From contig CM046452.1 of assembly GCA_025506515.1 (NCBI GenBank), positions 77,598,876 through 77,662,875 on the forward strand: 64,000 nucleotides of DNA, in the 5' to 3' direction. Source of the DNA: Flaveria trinervia. Its lineage: Eukaryota; Streptophyta; Magnoliopsida; Asterales; Asteraceae. The position numbers and the translations under genes were made by a program. The notes under the pieces were generated by a model. The model saw only the letters and a program-made list of their open reading frames with translations, did no database searches and was not told the origin of the DNA. Within the stretch, counting starts at the first letter, position 1, and the number at the start of each line of letters is the position of its first letter. This document shows, in pieces, positions 46,259 to 58,055 of this stretch.

Positions 46259-48504
46259 GAAAGAGAGATAAAGAGTGTTCAATACATAAAGGCACATCTA
46301 TTTAAAAAAAATTCTCAAAATGTCCATTTGATCAAATAACCCTTATAATTTCATTTTCGTAAGTTCGGCCGAACAAACTTGTGTTTGTCCGAACTATCAG
46401 AACAACCCTATTTAAACACACGTATTCATTTGAACCGCTCATCATGGGTTCAAACGAACCTGTATTACGGTCGGAACACCTGTGTTGGGATGTGAACAGT
46501 TGAAGAATAAGCTGATCAAAGGAAAATGTTGGTGATCAAATGAACATTTTAAGAATTTTCTCATTAAAAATCTAACTGAGAAAAATTACATAACTCAGGG
46601 GGAAATTTCCTACTAATATAATCACTTGATCCCTCATTTTATAAATGCTACCAAATCCGTGGTATTACCATGGATCATGTAGATTTTGGTATGTTACGTA
46701 CAATTGACAACACATATGAAATTATAAACAATATCTACATGTAAATGCTAAACAATATTTGACTAATTAACTCATATATCTGCATCCCTTGACGTCCAGA
46801 AAATTTTGCCTCTAATGATGATTTTCTTTTTTCTTTTTTCTTTTTTTAGTAACATAATATCCCAATCGAGCCAACTTTGTTAAACTGTCAGATCAACTCT
46901 TTTCAAAGTCTAAAGTTAATCTTAAAATTAAGGTCTTTTTTATAAGAAAAGTACTTATTTTGTTTACAATCTTAACAATGATTATTATCATTATAAGTAG
47001 ACTTAACATAAACATGAACTGCATGGAGAACTTGTAGTGTTGGTATCCCATATTCCGTTAAAATTTGTATTGATAAATATTTGTAACAACTAATACAAGT
47101 AGAATTGACATATATAGATGTTACACTAGTGTTAAACCGTACCTCATATATGTTGATGTTTATAGACGTGTCTTTAGTTTAAAAAAAATCTATGTGTTTA
47201 TCATTAAATCTAAATTAACCTCCACAAATCTAGGCCTATAACACTTTAAATACAAAGATTGAAGAAGTGATGGCAAAGATGATACATTTTTTCACTCGTA
47301 GTTTATATTAGAATCATGTTTTGGAGCCAATGTAAGATTTGTAGACTCAGTTATGGATCAATTAGACAAAAAAAAAACAAGCTAGAAATAAGTCTAACTT
47401 AAAACATATATGATTATGATCCATTTAAAGTTACAAGACTATAAACTATGGTAACTGCCAAACGTTAAGATAAACAATCATAGACAGTTTTTCCAACTCT
47501 CAAACCCAAGAATCTTCACTTAGAGCCTCGATTTTGACTACCAAACCCCCTTCACACACACCATTTTCTTGTTTTTCGTTATCAAAAAGTTTTCTCGTTA
47601 ATTAACCAGACCTACATGTTTCCATATATACATATACACACATACATGCATGCATACATACATACATGGAGATAGAGGCATAGAGGCAGAGGATCGGGAT
47701 TAGTTTAGAAGACATATGTGTAGGAAATATATTTTGTAGAAATAGAAAACCGACTGAGAGCTCTTTGTACTTGTGCTAAATTTAAAAGTTAAAACAGTTA
47801 AAAAAAATTTATTTGTGCACCAACATAATTTAAAATAGAATAATTAAAGGACCCTCTTAAAAATTTGAAATTAATAGATAAGCAATTTGTAAACATATGT
47901 TTACAGGAGATTTTATTATTGTAATCAAAGCCAGCTTTGAATTTAATTTATATTAATATTATTAAGATTTTATAATACGTAAAAGGAAGTCAACTCAGAT
48001 TACATACATGCTGACGCACAAGATTTAATTATACATTTTTCATAATCTCATATTTTTTATACCACTATGTCTTTAATTTAATCAAAATTTTATATGTAAT
48101 TTAAAATGTGTGGTCAGTATAAATCGTAGCGGTTGTGATGTTATTAGCCCACATGAACTTACAAGCAAATAAGCATGTTGTACCATCATAGGTAACAAAC
48201 TCAACGGCAACAAAATATGTCATCAAAGTGTCACACTCACCTGTTACCCACATGATGTGCATGAGCACGAGATTAATTCACGGTTTTTACGATCGTCAAT
48301 TATTTCTTTTTGTTAATAAAACACTATACAATGAAGGCTCTTGTATATTATAATTTAATTTGCTCAAAAAGTTAATCCAGTTAAGTTAAAATAAAATAAT
48401 TTATGTTAGACGTCTCTTGATCTCTTCCACGGGATGCCCCTACTTCAAACATAACCATGACGAGATGCACATCCGTGTATATAAAGAGACACATGTTCGT
48501 CGAT
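46098..48504. other. NIP-A promoter region and spacer
   Basis: The first few hundred bases upstream of 46097 should hold the NIP-A promoter. An uninterrupted (AT)n tract lies at 46208-46255, only about 110 bp from the start codon. Further upstream there is a CATA/CATG simple tract at 47628-47668. No other gene seen. Confidence 0.55.
46208..46255. repeat. (AT)n microsatellite close to the NIP-A start
   Basis: About 24 pure TA dinucleotides, a likely length-variable site in the promoter or leader. Confidence 0.9.
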
Positions 48505-48915
48505 TGTGAAGTATTAAAAGCTAAAACAAGTGAACTTCCGAAGTTTAAGTTTCTTCTGAAGCTTGATATAGTCTTCTGAAGCTAAGTTGATATCTTCCGA
48601 AGGTTATGTTTACTTCGGAAGGATATTATTGTGTACTTTGGTTTTCTTCCGAAGTATACATATGTTTAGTAGGGAATCTTCTGAAGGGTTACTTCCGTTT
48701 AGAAGATATAGTGTAGGGTCTTTTGTGTAAATTCTCAATATGTGTTGAGGGTTAGTTAGAGTTTGTTTCCTGCTATAAATAAAGCCGGATTGTAATCGGT
48801 CCTGAAATCATTCAAAAATAATAATCATTTGAGAGTTCTTGATCAAGTTTATTCTTTCTTGTATCATCTTTGTATTGATCGTTATTCTGCATTCATATTC
48901 TCGATTGGTTTTACA
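48505..48915 (+). repeat. 5' LTR of the copia element (411 bp)
   Basis: TGTGAAGTATTAAAAG ... GGTTTTACA. It has a TATA box CTATAAATA at 48773-48781, and upstream of it at least six copies of the 9-bp imperfect palindrome CTTC(C/T)GAAG or its CGG variant between 48534 and 48700. Confidence 0.92.
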
Positions 48916-48920
48916 AAAAT

Positions 48921-48933
48921 TGGTATCAGAGCC
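48921..48933 (+). other. Primer-binding site of the copia element
   Basis: TGGTATCAGAGCC, complementary to the 3' end of initiator Met-tRNA, five bases after the 5' LTR. Confidence 0.9.
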
Positions 48934-48989
48934 TGGTTTGTGGCTCAATTGAGAATCTAGATTCATTCAAAGATCGATCGGCGGCAACA

Positions 48990-51900
48990 ATGGTGTCTAC
49001 GAAGTTCGAAGTTGAGAAATTCGACGGAAAGAACGACTTCGGATTGTGGCGGTTGAAGATGAAGGCATTACTCGTTCACCAACGAGTCGTGGATGCCTTG
49101 GCCGGAGAATCGAAGTTGCCGAACACAATGTCAGATAAGGAAAAGAATGAGATGCTGGAATAGGCACACAGTTCAATCATCTTGAACATGGGGGATCGAG
49201 TACTCAGAGAAGTATCGAAGGAGACATCTGTTGCAGGGGTCTGGGCAAAATTGGAAAGTTTGTACATGACGAAGTCTCTTACGAACAGATTGTATCTCAA
49301 GAAACAGTTGTACACATTCCAAATGGCTCCTGGGAAGTCAATTGAAGATCATACTGATGAATTCAACAAGTTGGTGTTGGATCTTGAAAACATCAAAGTT
49401 GAATTAGAAGATGAAGACCAAACAATCATATTCTTGATATCTTTGTCATCATCATATGAGCATTTTGTGGATAGTTTGATGTATGGTAGGGACACTCTTA
49501 CCATGGAAGAAGTATAGGCAGCTCTCAATTCAAAGGAACTGAAGAAGAGAACAGATTATAAAGAAGATGGTGGAGAGGGCTTGGTAATCAGGGGAAGATC
49601 TGATCAAAGAAACTTCAAGCAGAGAAGCGTGTCAAAGTCCAGGTCCAAGTACAAGAGGAGGTGTTATGTGTGTGGATCAAAAAATCATTTCAAGAAGAAT
49701 TATCCTGACTTAAAAAGAAAGAAGGGTGAATCAAGTGGATCAAAGACTCATTCTAGACACAATGCACATGATGATTCTTCTGATGGATATGAAAGTGCAG
49801 ATGTGCTTGCTGTTACAAGCAGTAGCAAGGAGGATGAGTGGATTATGGATTCAGGGTGCTCATATCATATGAGACCTATGAAGGAGTTCTTTAAAGAACT
49901 GAAGATTGAAGATCTTGGATCAGTTAAGCTAGGGGATGACAGACCTTGCAAGATTGTGGGTCATGGAACAGTGACTCTGAAAATGAAGATTGGTATGGAA
50001 GTGGATCTTCATGATGTAAGGTATATCCCTAGTCTTAAAAGAAGTTTATTGTCTTTAGGGCTATTGGAGAGTTCTGGTTACCATGTTAGTCTTAGAGATG
50101 GTAAGGCTAAGGTGATAAAAGGATCAATGGTGTATTGTTTGGGAGTAGAAGGGAGAATAATATGTACTTGTTAGATAGTGTTAGTGTAGTACAATCTCAG
50201 GTGGCATCTGCCTCAAGTGATAGTAGTCCTAAGGCTATGTTATGGCATAGGAGGCTTGGTCACATCAATCATTAAGGACTGGTGGAGTTGCATAAGCAAC
50301 AGTAATGACTGAGTTGAGCAGTTGTGATTTTGGTTTTTGTGAAACTTGTATTCTTGGTAAACACAGAGAGTAAAGTTTTCAAAGGCTAGGCATATCACAA
50401 GTGGGATATTAGACTACATTCATTCTGATTTATGGGGTCTTGCTAAGGTTGATTCTTTGGGTGGTGCTAGATACTTTATGACCTTGATTGATGATTTTTC
50501 TAGAAGAATTTGGGTTGTTGTATTAAAGAATAAGAGTGATGCTTTCAGTAAATTCAAGGAATGGAAAGTCCTTGTGGAAACTCAAACTAAGAGGAAAGTC
50601 AAGAAGTTAAGAACTGATTATGGGTTAGAGTTCTGCAGTCATGAGTTTAATAGTTTTGTAAAACTCATGGTATTGGTAGACATAGAACTATGCAAGGGAC
50701 TCCTCATCAGAACGGGCTGGCTGAAAGGATGAATAGAACTTTACTTGAAAAGGTAAGGTGTATGTTGGCTAGTTCTGGTTTACCCAAGATGTTCTTGGCT
50801 GAAGTTGTTTCAACTGCATCATATTTGGTCAATAGGTCTCCATCAGCAGCATTAGACATGAAGACACCTATGAAGGCATGGTCAGGAAGAAAAGGTGACT
50901 ATGAGGAACTTAAGGTGTTTGGATCTTTGGCTTATGCTCATGTTAGCCAAGGTAAGTTGGAACCTAGGGCCTGTAAATGTGTTTTTCTAGGATACCCTGA
51001 AGGTGTTAAATGGTATAGGTTATGGAGACTAGAAGGGGACAGACCTAAGGTGATAGTGAGCAGATATGTTATTTTTCAAGAGAATGTTATGTATAAAGAC
51101 ATTCAAGAAAAATGGAAGTCAAAGGTTAAAGATCAGAGTGGGATTCAGATTGAGGTGGAGCAGCAAGGTGTGAGTGATCAAGGTGTTGATCAAGGTACCT
51201 CTAGTAGCCAGGGAGATGGTACAGATGATTATCAGTTGGCTAGGGAAAAACAGAGGAGACAAGTGATACCTCCTCTCAGGTTCAGAGAGGGGATGGATTT
51301 GTCTGCAATGGCCTTTGTTGCCGCTGAAGAAGAAAGCATTTATGAACCATTGTCATACTCTGAGGCAATTTCAGTGAAAGAAAGTGATAAATGGTGTAAG
51401 GCCATGGAGGAAGAGATGGAATCTCTGTATAAAAATGGCACATGGGAGCTGGTTGATAAACCTGATCGTTACAAGCCTGTGTCATGTAAATGGTTGTTCA
51501 AACTGAAAGATGGAATCTGAAGGTGAACCTCCTAGGTACAAGGCTAGGTTGGTAGCTAAGGGGTTTACACAAAAGGCAGGTGTGGATTATAATGAAATAT
51601 TCTCACCTGTGGTGAAACATTCATCTATCAGGGTTATACTGTCAGTGACTGCTTCAATGGATATGGAGGTACATCAGTTGGATGTAAAGACTGCTTTTTT
51701 ACATGGGAAGCTGGATGAGACTATCTATATGAAGCAGCCAGAGGGGTTTGAGGTGAAGGGGCAGGAAGAGAAGGTATGTCTCTTAAAGAAGTCTTTATAT
51801 GGGCTAAAGCAATCCCCTAGACAGTGGTATAAGAGGTTTGATGAACATATTGTGAATAATGGGTTTAACAGGAGCATTTATGATAGTTGTGTGTATTTTA

Positions 51901-52904
51901 AAGAATACAGTGAGAACAAATTTGTGTAATTGTTGCTGTATGTAGATGACATGTTGGTGGCTTGTTCAGACTTGGAGGAAGTTGAAGCTACTAAGAAAAT
52001 GTTGATGTCAGAGTTTGAGATGAAAGATCTAGGTGAAGTGAAGAAGATATTAGGCATGAAGATTACAAGGGACAGAGAGCACAGGATGTTGAAGTTGTCT
52101 CAAAGGTCTTACTTGGAGAAGGTACTAAGTAACTATAGGATGGATGGTGTAAAGCCAGTAACTGTTCCTATAGGTGCTCATATTAAACTGTCAAGTTCTG
52201 ATTGTCCTATGTCAGATGTTGAAGTTGGATATATGGAGAAAGTACCTTATGCCAATGTTGTTGGGAGCTTGATGTACTTGATGGTTTGTATAATGACGGA
52301 TATTGGATATGCTGTGAGTTTAGTCAGCAGGTATTTGTCAAATTCGGGGAAAGCTCATTGGGTTGCTGTAAAATGAATCTTGAGATATCTCAGGGGTACT
52401 AAGCACTATGGTTTAGTGTTTGGGCATCATGAACATGAAAAAGTTGATAGGATTGTTGGTTATGTGGATTTAGATTTTGCCAAGGACCTGGATAGAGGTA
52501 GATCTATTACAGGGTATGCATTTCAAGTGTTGGGTAACTTGGTAAGTTGGAAAGCTCAGTTACAGCATGTGATGGCATTATCTACAACAGAGGCTGAGTA
52601 TATAGCATTGACCGAGGGAGTCAAGGAAGCTATGTGGCTGCATGGTTTTGTTTCTGAGTTGGGAATCAAAGTTGCAGGCTCAGTGGTATTCTGTGATAAC
52701 CAGGGTGCAGTTCAGTTATCAAAAAACAACATGTGTCATGAGAATCCACCAGATGTGAAGTTACATTTCATAAGGGATGTGGTGAATGCTGGTAAGGTGA
52801 AAGTGGAAGGTGTGTCTACTTTGGAGAATCCACCAGATTTGTTTATTAAGTCTCTACCTGGTGGAAAGTTCAAGGTTTGCTTGGATGCTTTGGGAGTTGA
52901 TTAA
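48990..52904 (+). pseudogene. Copia gag-pol polyprotein remnant
   Basis: Starts MVSTKFEVEKFDGKNDFG at 48990. Gag runs to a zinc knuckle at 49662-49703 reading CYVCGSKNHFKKNY: the fourth ligand is Tyr, not Cys. The protease motif MDSGCSYHM follows near 49845. Integrase has TLIDDFSRRIWV, then HQNGLAERMNRTLLEK. RT has RYKARLVAKGFTQKAGVDY, AFLHGKLDETIYMKQPEGF and YVDD near 51945. RNase H has STTEAEYIAL near 52580. Breaks: TAG at 49161-49163 and 49515-49517, stops and frame changes at about 50172-50456 and near 50690, a frameshift near 51515, TAA at 51927-51929, TGA at 52374-52376. Several are single transitions from Gln or Trp codons. Confidence 0.92.
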
Positions 52905-52933
52905 AATCTTGTTTTGGATTTTAAGGTGGAGAT

Positions 52934-53349
52934 TGTGAAGTATTAAAAGCCAAAACAAGTGAACTTCCGAAGTTTAAGTTTCATCCGAAGCTTGATATAG
53001 TCTTCCGAAGCTAAGTTGATATCTTCCGAAGGTTATGTTTACTTCGGAAGGATATTATTGTGTACTTTGGTTTTCTTCCGAAGTATACATATGTTTAGTA
53101 GGGAATCTTCTGAAGGGTTACTTCCGTTCGGAATATATACTGTAGGGTCTTTTGTGTAAATTCTTAATATGTGTTGAGGGTTAATTAGAGTTCGTTTCCT
53201 ACTATAAATAAAGCCGGATTGTAATCGGTGGGGGTCCTGAAATCATTCAATAATAATAATCATTGAGAGTTTTTGATCAAATTTATTTTTTATTGTATCA
53301 TCTTTGTATTGATCGTTATTCCGTATTCATATTCTCAATTGGTTTTACA
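52934..53349 (+). repeat. 3' LTR of the copia element (416 bp)
   Basis: Near-identical to the 5' LTR, with a few substitutions and a short insertion (GGGGGTCC near 53228 where the 5' LTR has GGTCC). It is preceded by the PPT at about 52923-52933. Confidence 0.92.
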
Positions 53350-54470
53350 ACAATAAAAACAAACAGTGTCATCAAAGACTAAGAGATTCGTAATTGACAA
53401 TAAATGAGAATAACAACAACTAACTGAAAAGAAAAAAATGAATGAATGGATATGTATTTACTCTAAATTCTATAAATGACAATAATAACAACTAACAGAA
53501 AAGAAAAAAAAAAGAATGACCGAGAAGACGTGATTAAAGAAATGTGATTGATCATTCACATAAGGTCAATATCATTGACATCATTCCTGAGAAATATTTT
53601 GGAAATCCATGAAAATAGACATTTTGTCGGAACATTTACCAACCATATATACTTCATAGTTTTTAACTTTGCTCAAATAAATGCAAGAAACTTGCAAATA
53701 TATATTTCTTATAACAACCATTATAAAATGTTATTACTTAACGGTGGTTAGTTATTCATAAAAGTGGTTGACTAAATTTATTAGTTAGGTTTATTGATCA
53801 GCTTGTAAATTATTATAATCAACATACTTTCACATTTTTAATACTCTCTCTTCCTTCTAGATTGGATTAGATGGATTTCCGTTTATACAAAAGTTTACAA
53901 CCTTGACAAGTAGGCCTAATAACAAAATATAAGAACTATGTTCACATTTATATTAAAAAATAGTAATTTTAACGAGACTCTCGTTAGTCATGAGAAATAT
54001 TCTAGTACAATACGTTTACAAATACGACTAGAAAAATAAATATAAACAATACTTATGTACCAAACTTGATTCGAACATCCGTCTTTAGTATATACTCCTA
54101 CTATACCCCTTGACTGCAACAATTAACAAACAAAAGATTGACGGTTGTGGCTGAGGCTCGTGTTAGACACAAGTCCCTTAAAACAGATTTCGCCTCTCTA
54201 TTCAAGACAACGTGTCTGTCTCCCAAGGTACAATAGCCAAAGCAGTATGTACTGCCGGAGAGTGCCTAGGCCTGAGAGATCACTGGGTAAAATATGTGTT
54301 ATGATGTTATGTGGAAAATTGTTAAAGATGATGATGTATGATAAACAATTTAGAGAGTGCTTATCTCTAAATTTCTATAAAACTTGTTGAATCTAAAAAG
54401 AATAAATTTCTTCTTCTTCTCTTTTCTCATCATTAGTTTGTTTATATACTCATGCTAAAAACTTCGTTAA
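53350..54470. other. Spacer, in part probably LTR of the following relic
   Basis: AT-rich to about 54110. 54130-54300 is GC-richer text (GGCTGAGGCTCGTGTTAGAC, CTCTCCGGCAG complement) that probably belongs to the LTR ending at 54892, but no second copy of that part is present to confirm it. Confidence 0.4.
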
Positions 54471-54892
54471 TATGACTTTTATGATTCACAACCAAAATTT
54501 TCATTTGATTTATGAAGTGTTTTATGAGACCAAACTAAAACTCTCATTTTATTCATGACATGTTTAATATCAGTTTTAATAAAAATTATGATCCATAATA
54601 AACATTCATAATATTTATTAAAAGACTTGGTCAAAACATGAAACATTCATGTTAATCAATACATGGTTTTATTAATATTATGCAAGAAATTGCAATAATT
54701 TCCTGCTATAATCACCCAACTTTTTCTTTTTTTATTCCGACCAATCAACTTAGAGCATCGATATCCAATCATCTTAACTTCAGTTTGGACACGGTATAGT
54801 TCGTTACAAAACGAGAACTTAAACCAACAAATAAATAACTATTTATATAAAAAATATATAAATGTAATTATTTTGTGTCCGAAATTCCAACA
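54471..54892 (-). repeat. LTR-like direct repeat, copy 1
   Basis: About 422 bp matching 55998-56424. On the minus strand it starts TGTTGGAATTTCGGACAC and is preceded by the purine tract GTGGGGGAT (54893-54901), as in a 3' LTR next to a PPT. Confidence 0.75.
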
Positions 54893-55997
54893 ATCCCCCA
54901 CATGAATGGAGATCGATCAAAACACATAAAATTCCCAATGAAAACTCGATAGTTGAGTCTTGCAGGATAGATAGGTGTTCCCATTGAACCTTCCTTTATG
55001 AAGTATATTTAGCATACTGGTGGTGTGTAGACGCGATGTCTTTGAACAAACCCTGTGTGGTGTAGACGACAATATACATTCACACAAGACTCTCCTAGTT
55101 AGGCACATCCCTCATTGTTGTGTCCGTTATGGTCATGGATCACTATCCTGGTTGTGCGAAAGCTCTAGGATGTGCGTCTCCTCACAAATTCATTCGAAGC
55201 GACCCCACTTCTATCTATCATAGATGATTCCATGAATCATTAAAAGCATCAAGGTTATATTGATTTCCACAATCATTTAACCTGAATATGCTTAACCTTT
55301 CTTTGGTCACTGGTTCGGGATACTCAGCCAAAGTGAATGGACTAGGAAGTTCGTCACTCCCTTTTCGTTTTAGGGTACTCCTCTATAGTGATTCTGGTGG
55401 TCATATGATTAAATTTTCCTATTAAATTTATATCTTGGGATCTCCAGTAAGCTTGGTTAGGTTTCTCTCATATTCCCCTTTCCCTACGGGCTTTAGTCCA
55501 ATTCCTCTTTATCTCGACTCGTTTCAACCCGTAGGTTGTTGGATCCAAAATTATTATCTATCACTTTGTCAAATCGATATAGATAACTTCAATCGAGATA
55601 ACTTTTCATGATGCGTTCTAAACTTGTAAGTTAATAATGGCTATTGTAAAACTTTTACTATTCTTTTTTCAAGACAAACACATCTCCTTTAGCCTTTAAT
55701 AAAAGACATCTATTAAGATTTTAAATCTAGTCAATTAGAATTCGAGTCTATCATAGACTTTTTATGACCTTTATGTACTACACTAGGTTATGGGTTTACA
55801 ATATCTTTGAATTGCCAAAATCCATATTACTAACAATTTATTTTCAAATGCAAGAAACCATCACATTTAAATGTTATTGGATAACATATATATGGAGTAA
55901 TGAAAATAAAAGGTTCTCTCTTTCTAAATATGTTGAGAAAACTTTTCACAAAACTATTTTTATATACCCTAAAGGATTGTTTCTAAAATGATATTAA
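54893..55997 (-). mobile_element. Coding-poor internal region of an LTR-element relic
   Basis: About 1.1 kb between the two LTR-like repeats, beginning on the minus strand side with the PPT. I see no gag or pol motifs. It looks like a LARD/TRIM-type or deleted retrotransposon body. The 60-70-codon frames here are not convincing. No clear PBS beside the right repeat. Confidence 0.5.
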
Positions 55998-56424
55998 TAT
56001 GAGTTTTATGATTTATAACCAAAACTTTCATTTGATTTTTGAATTGTTTTATAAGACCAAATTAAAAACTCTTATTTTATTCATGTCATGTTAAATATCA
56101 ATTTTAATAAAAATTATGATCCATAATAAACATTTATAATATTTATTAAAAGCCTTGGTCAAAATATAAAGCATCCATGTTAATCAATACATAGTTTTAT
56201 TAATATTATGCAAGTAATTGCTACAACTTCATACTATAATCACTCAAGTTTTACTTTGTTCATTCCGATCACTCAACTTTGAGTATCGATATCTAATTCA
56301 TCTTAGCTTTAGTTTGGACACGACATAGTTAGTTACAAAACAAGAACTTAAACCAATAAATAATTAATTATTTATATAAAAAATATATAAATTAAAATTA
56401 GCTTTGTGTCCAAAATTCCTAACA
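55998..56424 (-). repeat. LTR-like direct repeat, copy 2
   Basis: Starts on the minus strand TGTTAGGAATTTTGGACAC at 56424; visibly diverged from copy 1 (roughly one difference in ten), so the insertion is old. Confidence 0.75.
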
Positions 56425-56679
56425 CAAAATAACTCAAATTAAAGATTTACATGTATGTTTTTAGTTTGTATGATCAGAATTCAGAAGGAATTGAATAATA
56501 TCAAACACCTAAAATTGAGAAAAATAGGGAGTTCGCATGAAGGAAGTTATATGTCTGACGATTGGGTTAATATGTAAAAAGATTTGTTATTGATGAAAAG
56601 AAACAAGCAAAGATGTAAAGCTAAGTCAACAATCGAAGAGATCATCACAAAGATAACTTATCTCTAAATATGTCTCTGA

Positions 56680-57055
56680 TATGCCCGCTCAAGCCAAACC
56701 TTCATAGCAAGTAGCAACGCGTATCTTGGAGAAAAGTATAGCAAACTGAATGGTTAAGAGACTCTTGGTGAGAATACTAGCAATTTAAAAGGCAATGTTT
56801 ACATGCGATTATAATAGTGTGAACAAGATTACAGATAAAGTGTGGTTAAATCAATTTCAAGGTGTTTCATAAGCTTATGGAACACAAGATTGACACTACA
56901 TAAGCGTCTATGTTGTCGCCTATGTTGTCACACCACAGTGTTGGTTGACTAGTAAGAGATATGTGAAGCTCATGAAGAACAAAATTAATTCAAAGATTCA
57001 CTCCTGCAGTGTGTGGGCAAGTGCATGATACTATGACTCAAATTTTGTGATCTTT
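56680..57055 (-). pseudogene. Copia RNase H / 3' end relic
   Basis: Minus-strand text includes TLWCDNIG near 56930, then, after frame breaks, ILTKSLLTIQFAIL and KIRVATCYEGLA, then the purine-rich GCTTGAGCGGGCA at 56682-56694. This is the usual end of a copia pol gene and PPT. Everything else of the element is missing or beyond recognition. Confidence 0.65.
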
Positions 57056-57737
57056 AATGCACACTTTTTTAACTTTCGATTTAACGCTCAAAGTTCCAAC
57101 AACTTAGTGTTTCTTAAATACTAAATATATCGTTGTCACGTGCTTCTTTTATCTGCATTTCGTTATAAAGTTGATATAAAATCAAATTGTCACAACGTTT
57201 GAACATAACCTACTATATAGTTGGAAATTTAATAAGTATAGCAAATGATAAAATACGAGATTCTTCATATATAACTTCTTTAACAATCTTTAAAAGAATT
57301 CTTTAGAATTTTATGTATTCAAACTATTATGAATCTTTTTTTTCATACCTTTCATGTTCATAAGTCCTACATACTCGGATAATTCCGCTGATAAAACTCT
57401 TTACTGATGTATCGTTGTTGTTATGAGCCATAGGAGCATAGGTGGTGCACGCGCAATATATCCTGTTTCCCAGAGATTACCGAAGATACATATATAGAGG
57501 AATCATTGACGGGCTGTCGTAAGAGTTTGTTGGTGATATTCTTTTGTTTAGTAGTGTTGTGGTCTATATAATTAACAAGCGTATCAGGTACATGATCACA
57601 TGAATTTGTATGACACATTACTTAATTATAATCAAACATAATAAAAATATATAAGAACAAGGCAAGATACATGATTATATATTAGATATATAAAGAAGTG
57701 TATATGCGTGTTATGTGGGGTGTAATCTCTGGTTTAT
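57056..57737. other. Spacer downstream of NIP-B
   Basis: AT-rich; would contain the NIP-B 3' UTR and poly(A) site. No other feature. Confidence 0.5.
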
Positions 57738-58010
57738 TTACGTGTACATTGTCTCATACAAATAAACCCAGAGATTATATTTAAACGCAGATACAACTCC
57801 ATATATTGTTGAGATGCCGGATGCGCCCTTGGTTACCTCACTCGAGGGCTTATCGGTGAACCTTATGGTGTCGTACGCCCATGCACCACCTATGGCGCCC
57901 ATCGTCGGTCCCAAAATGTAAACCCATAACCCTTTGTACTCGTTCCACACGAGCGCTGGCCCTATGCTTCTCGCAGGGTTCATTGACGCCCCTGATACCG
58001 GTCTGTCATC

Positions 58011-58055
<45 letters not shown>

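Larger units (their letters stand above)
48505..53349 (+). mobile_element. Ty1/copia element, TNT1/Tork-like, decayed
   Basis: 4845 bp: LTRs 48505-48915 and 52934-53349, PBS TGGTATCAGAGCC at 48921-48933, PPT AAGGTGGAGAT before the 3' LTR, and gag-protease-integrase-RT-RNase H in one original frame. Integrase precedes RT, which defines copia. The five bases outside the ends (TCGAT left, ACAAT right) do not match, so the target duplication has decayed or the ends come from recombination. Confidence 0.92.

Noticed and set aside
48534..48700. CTTCCGAAG boxes as heat-shock elements
   Set aside because: Heat-shock elements need two bases between TTC and GAA; here there is one, so the motif does not fit.
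57421..57618. 65-codon frame downstream of NIP-B
   Set aside because: No domain, no splice context, composition like the surrounding spacer.
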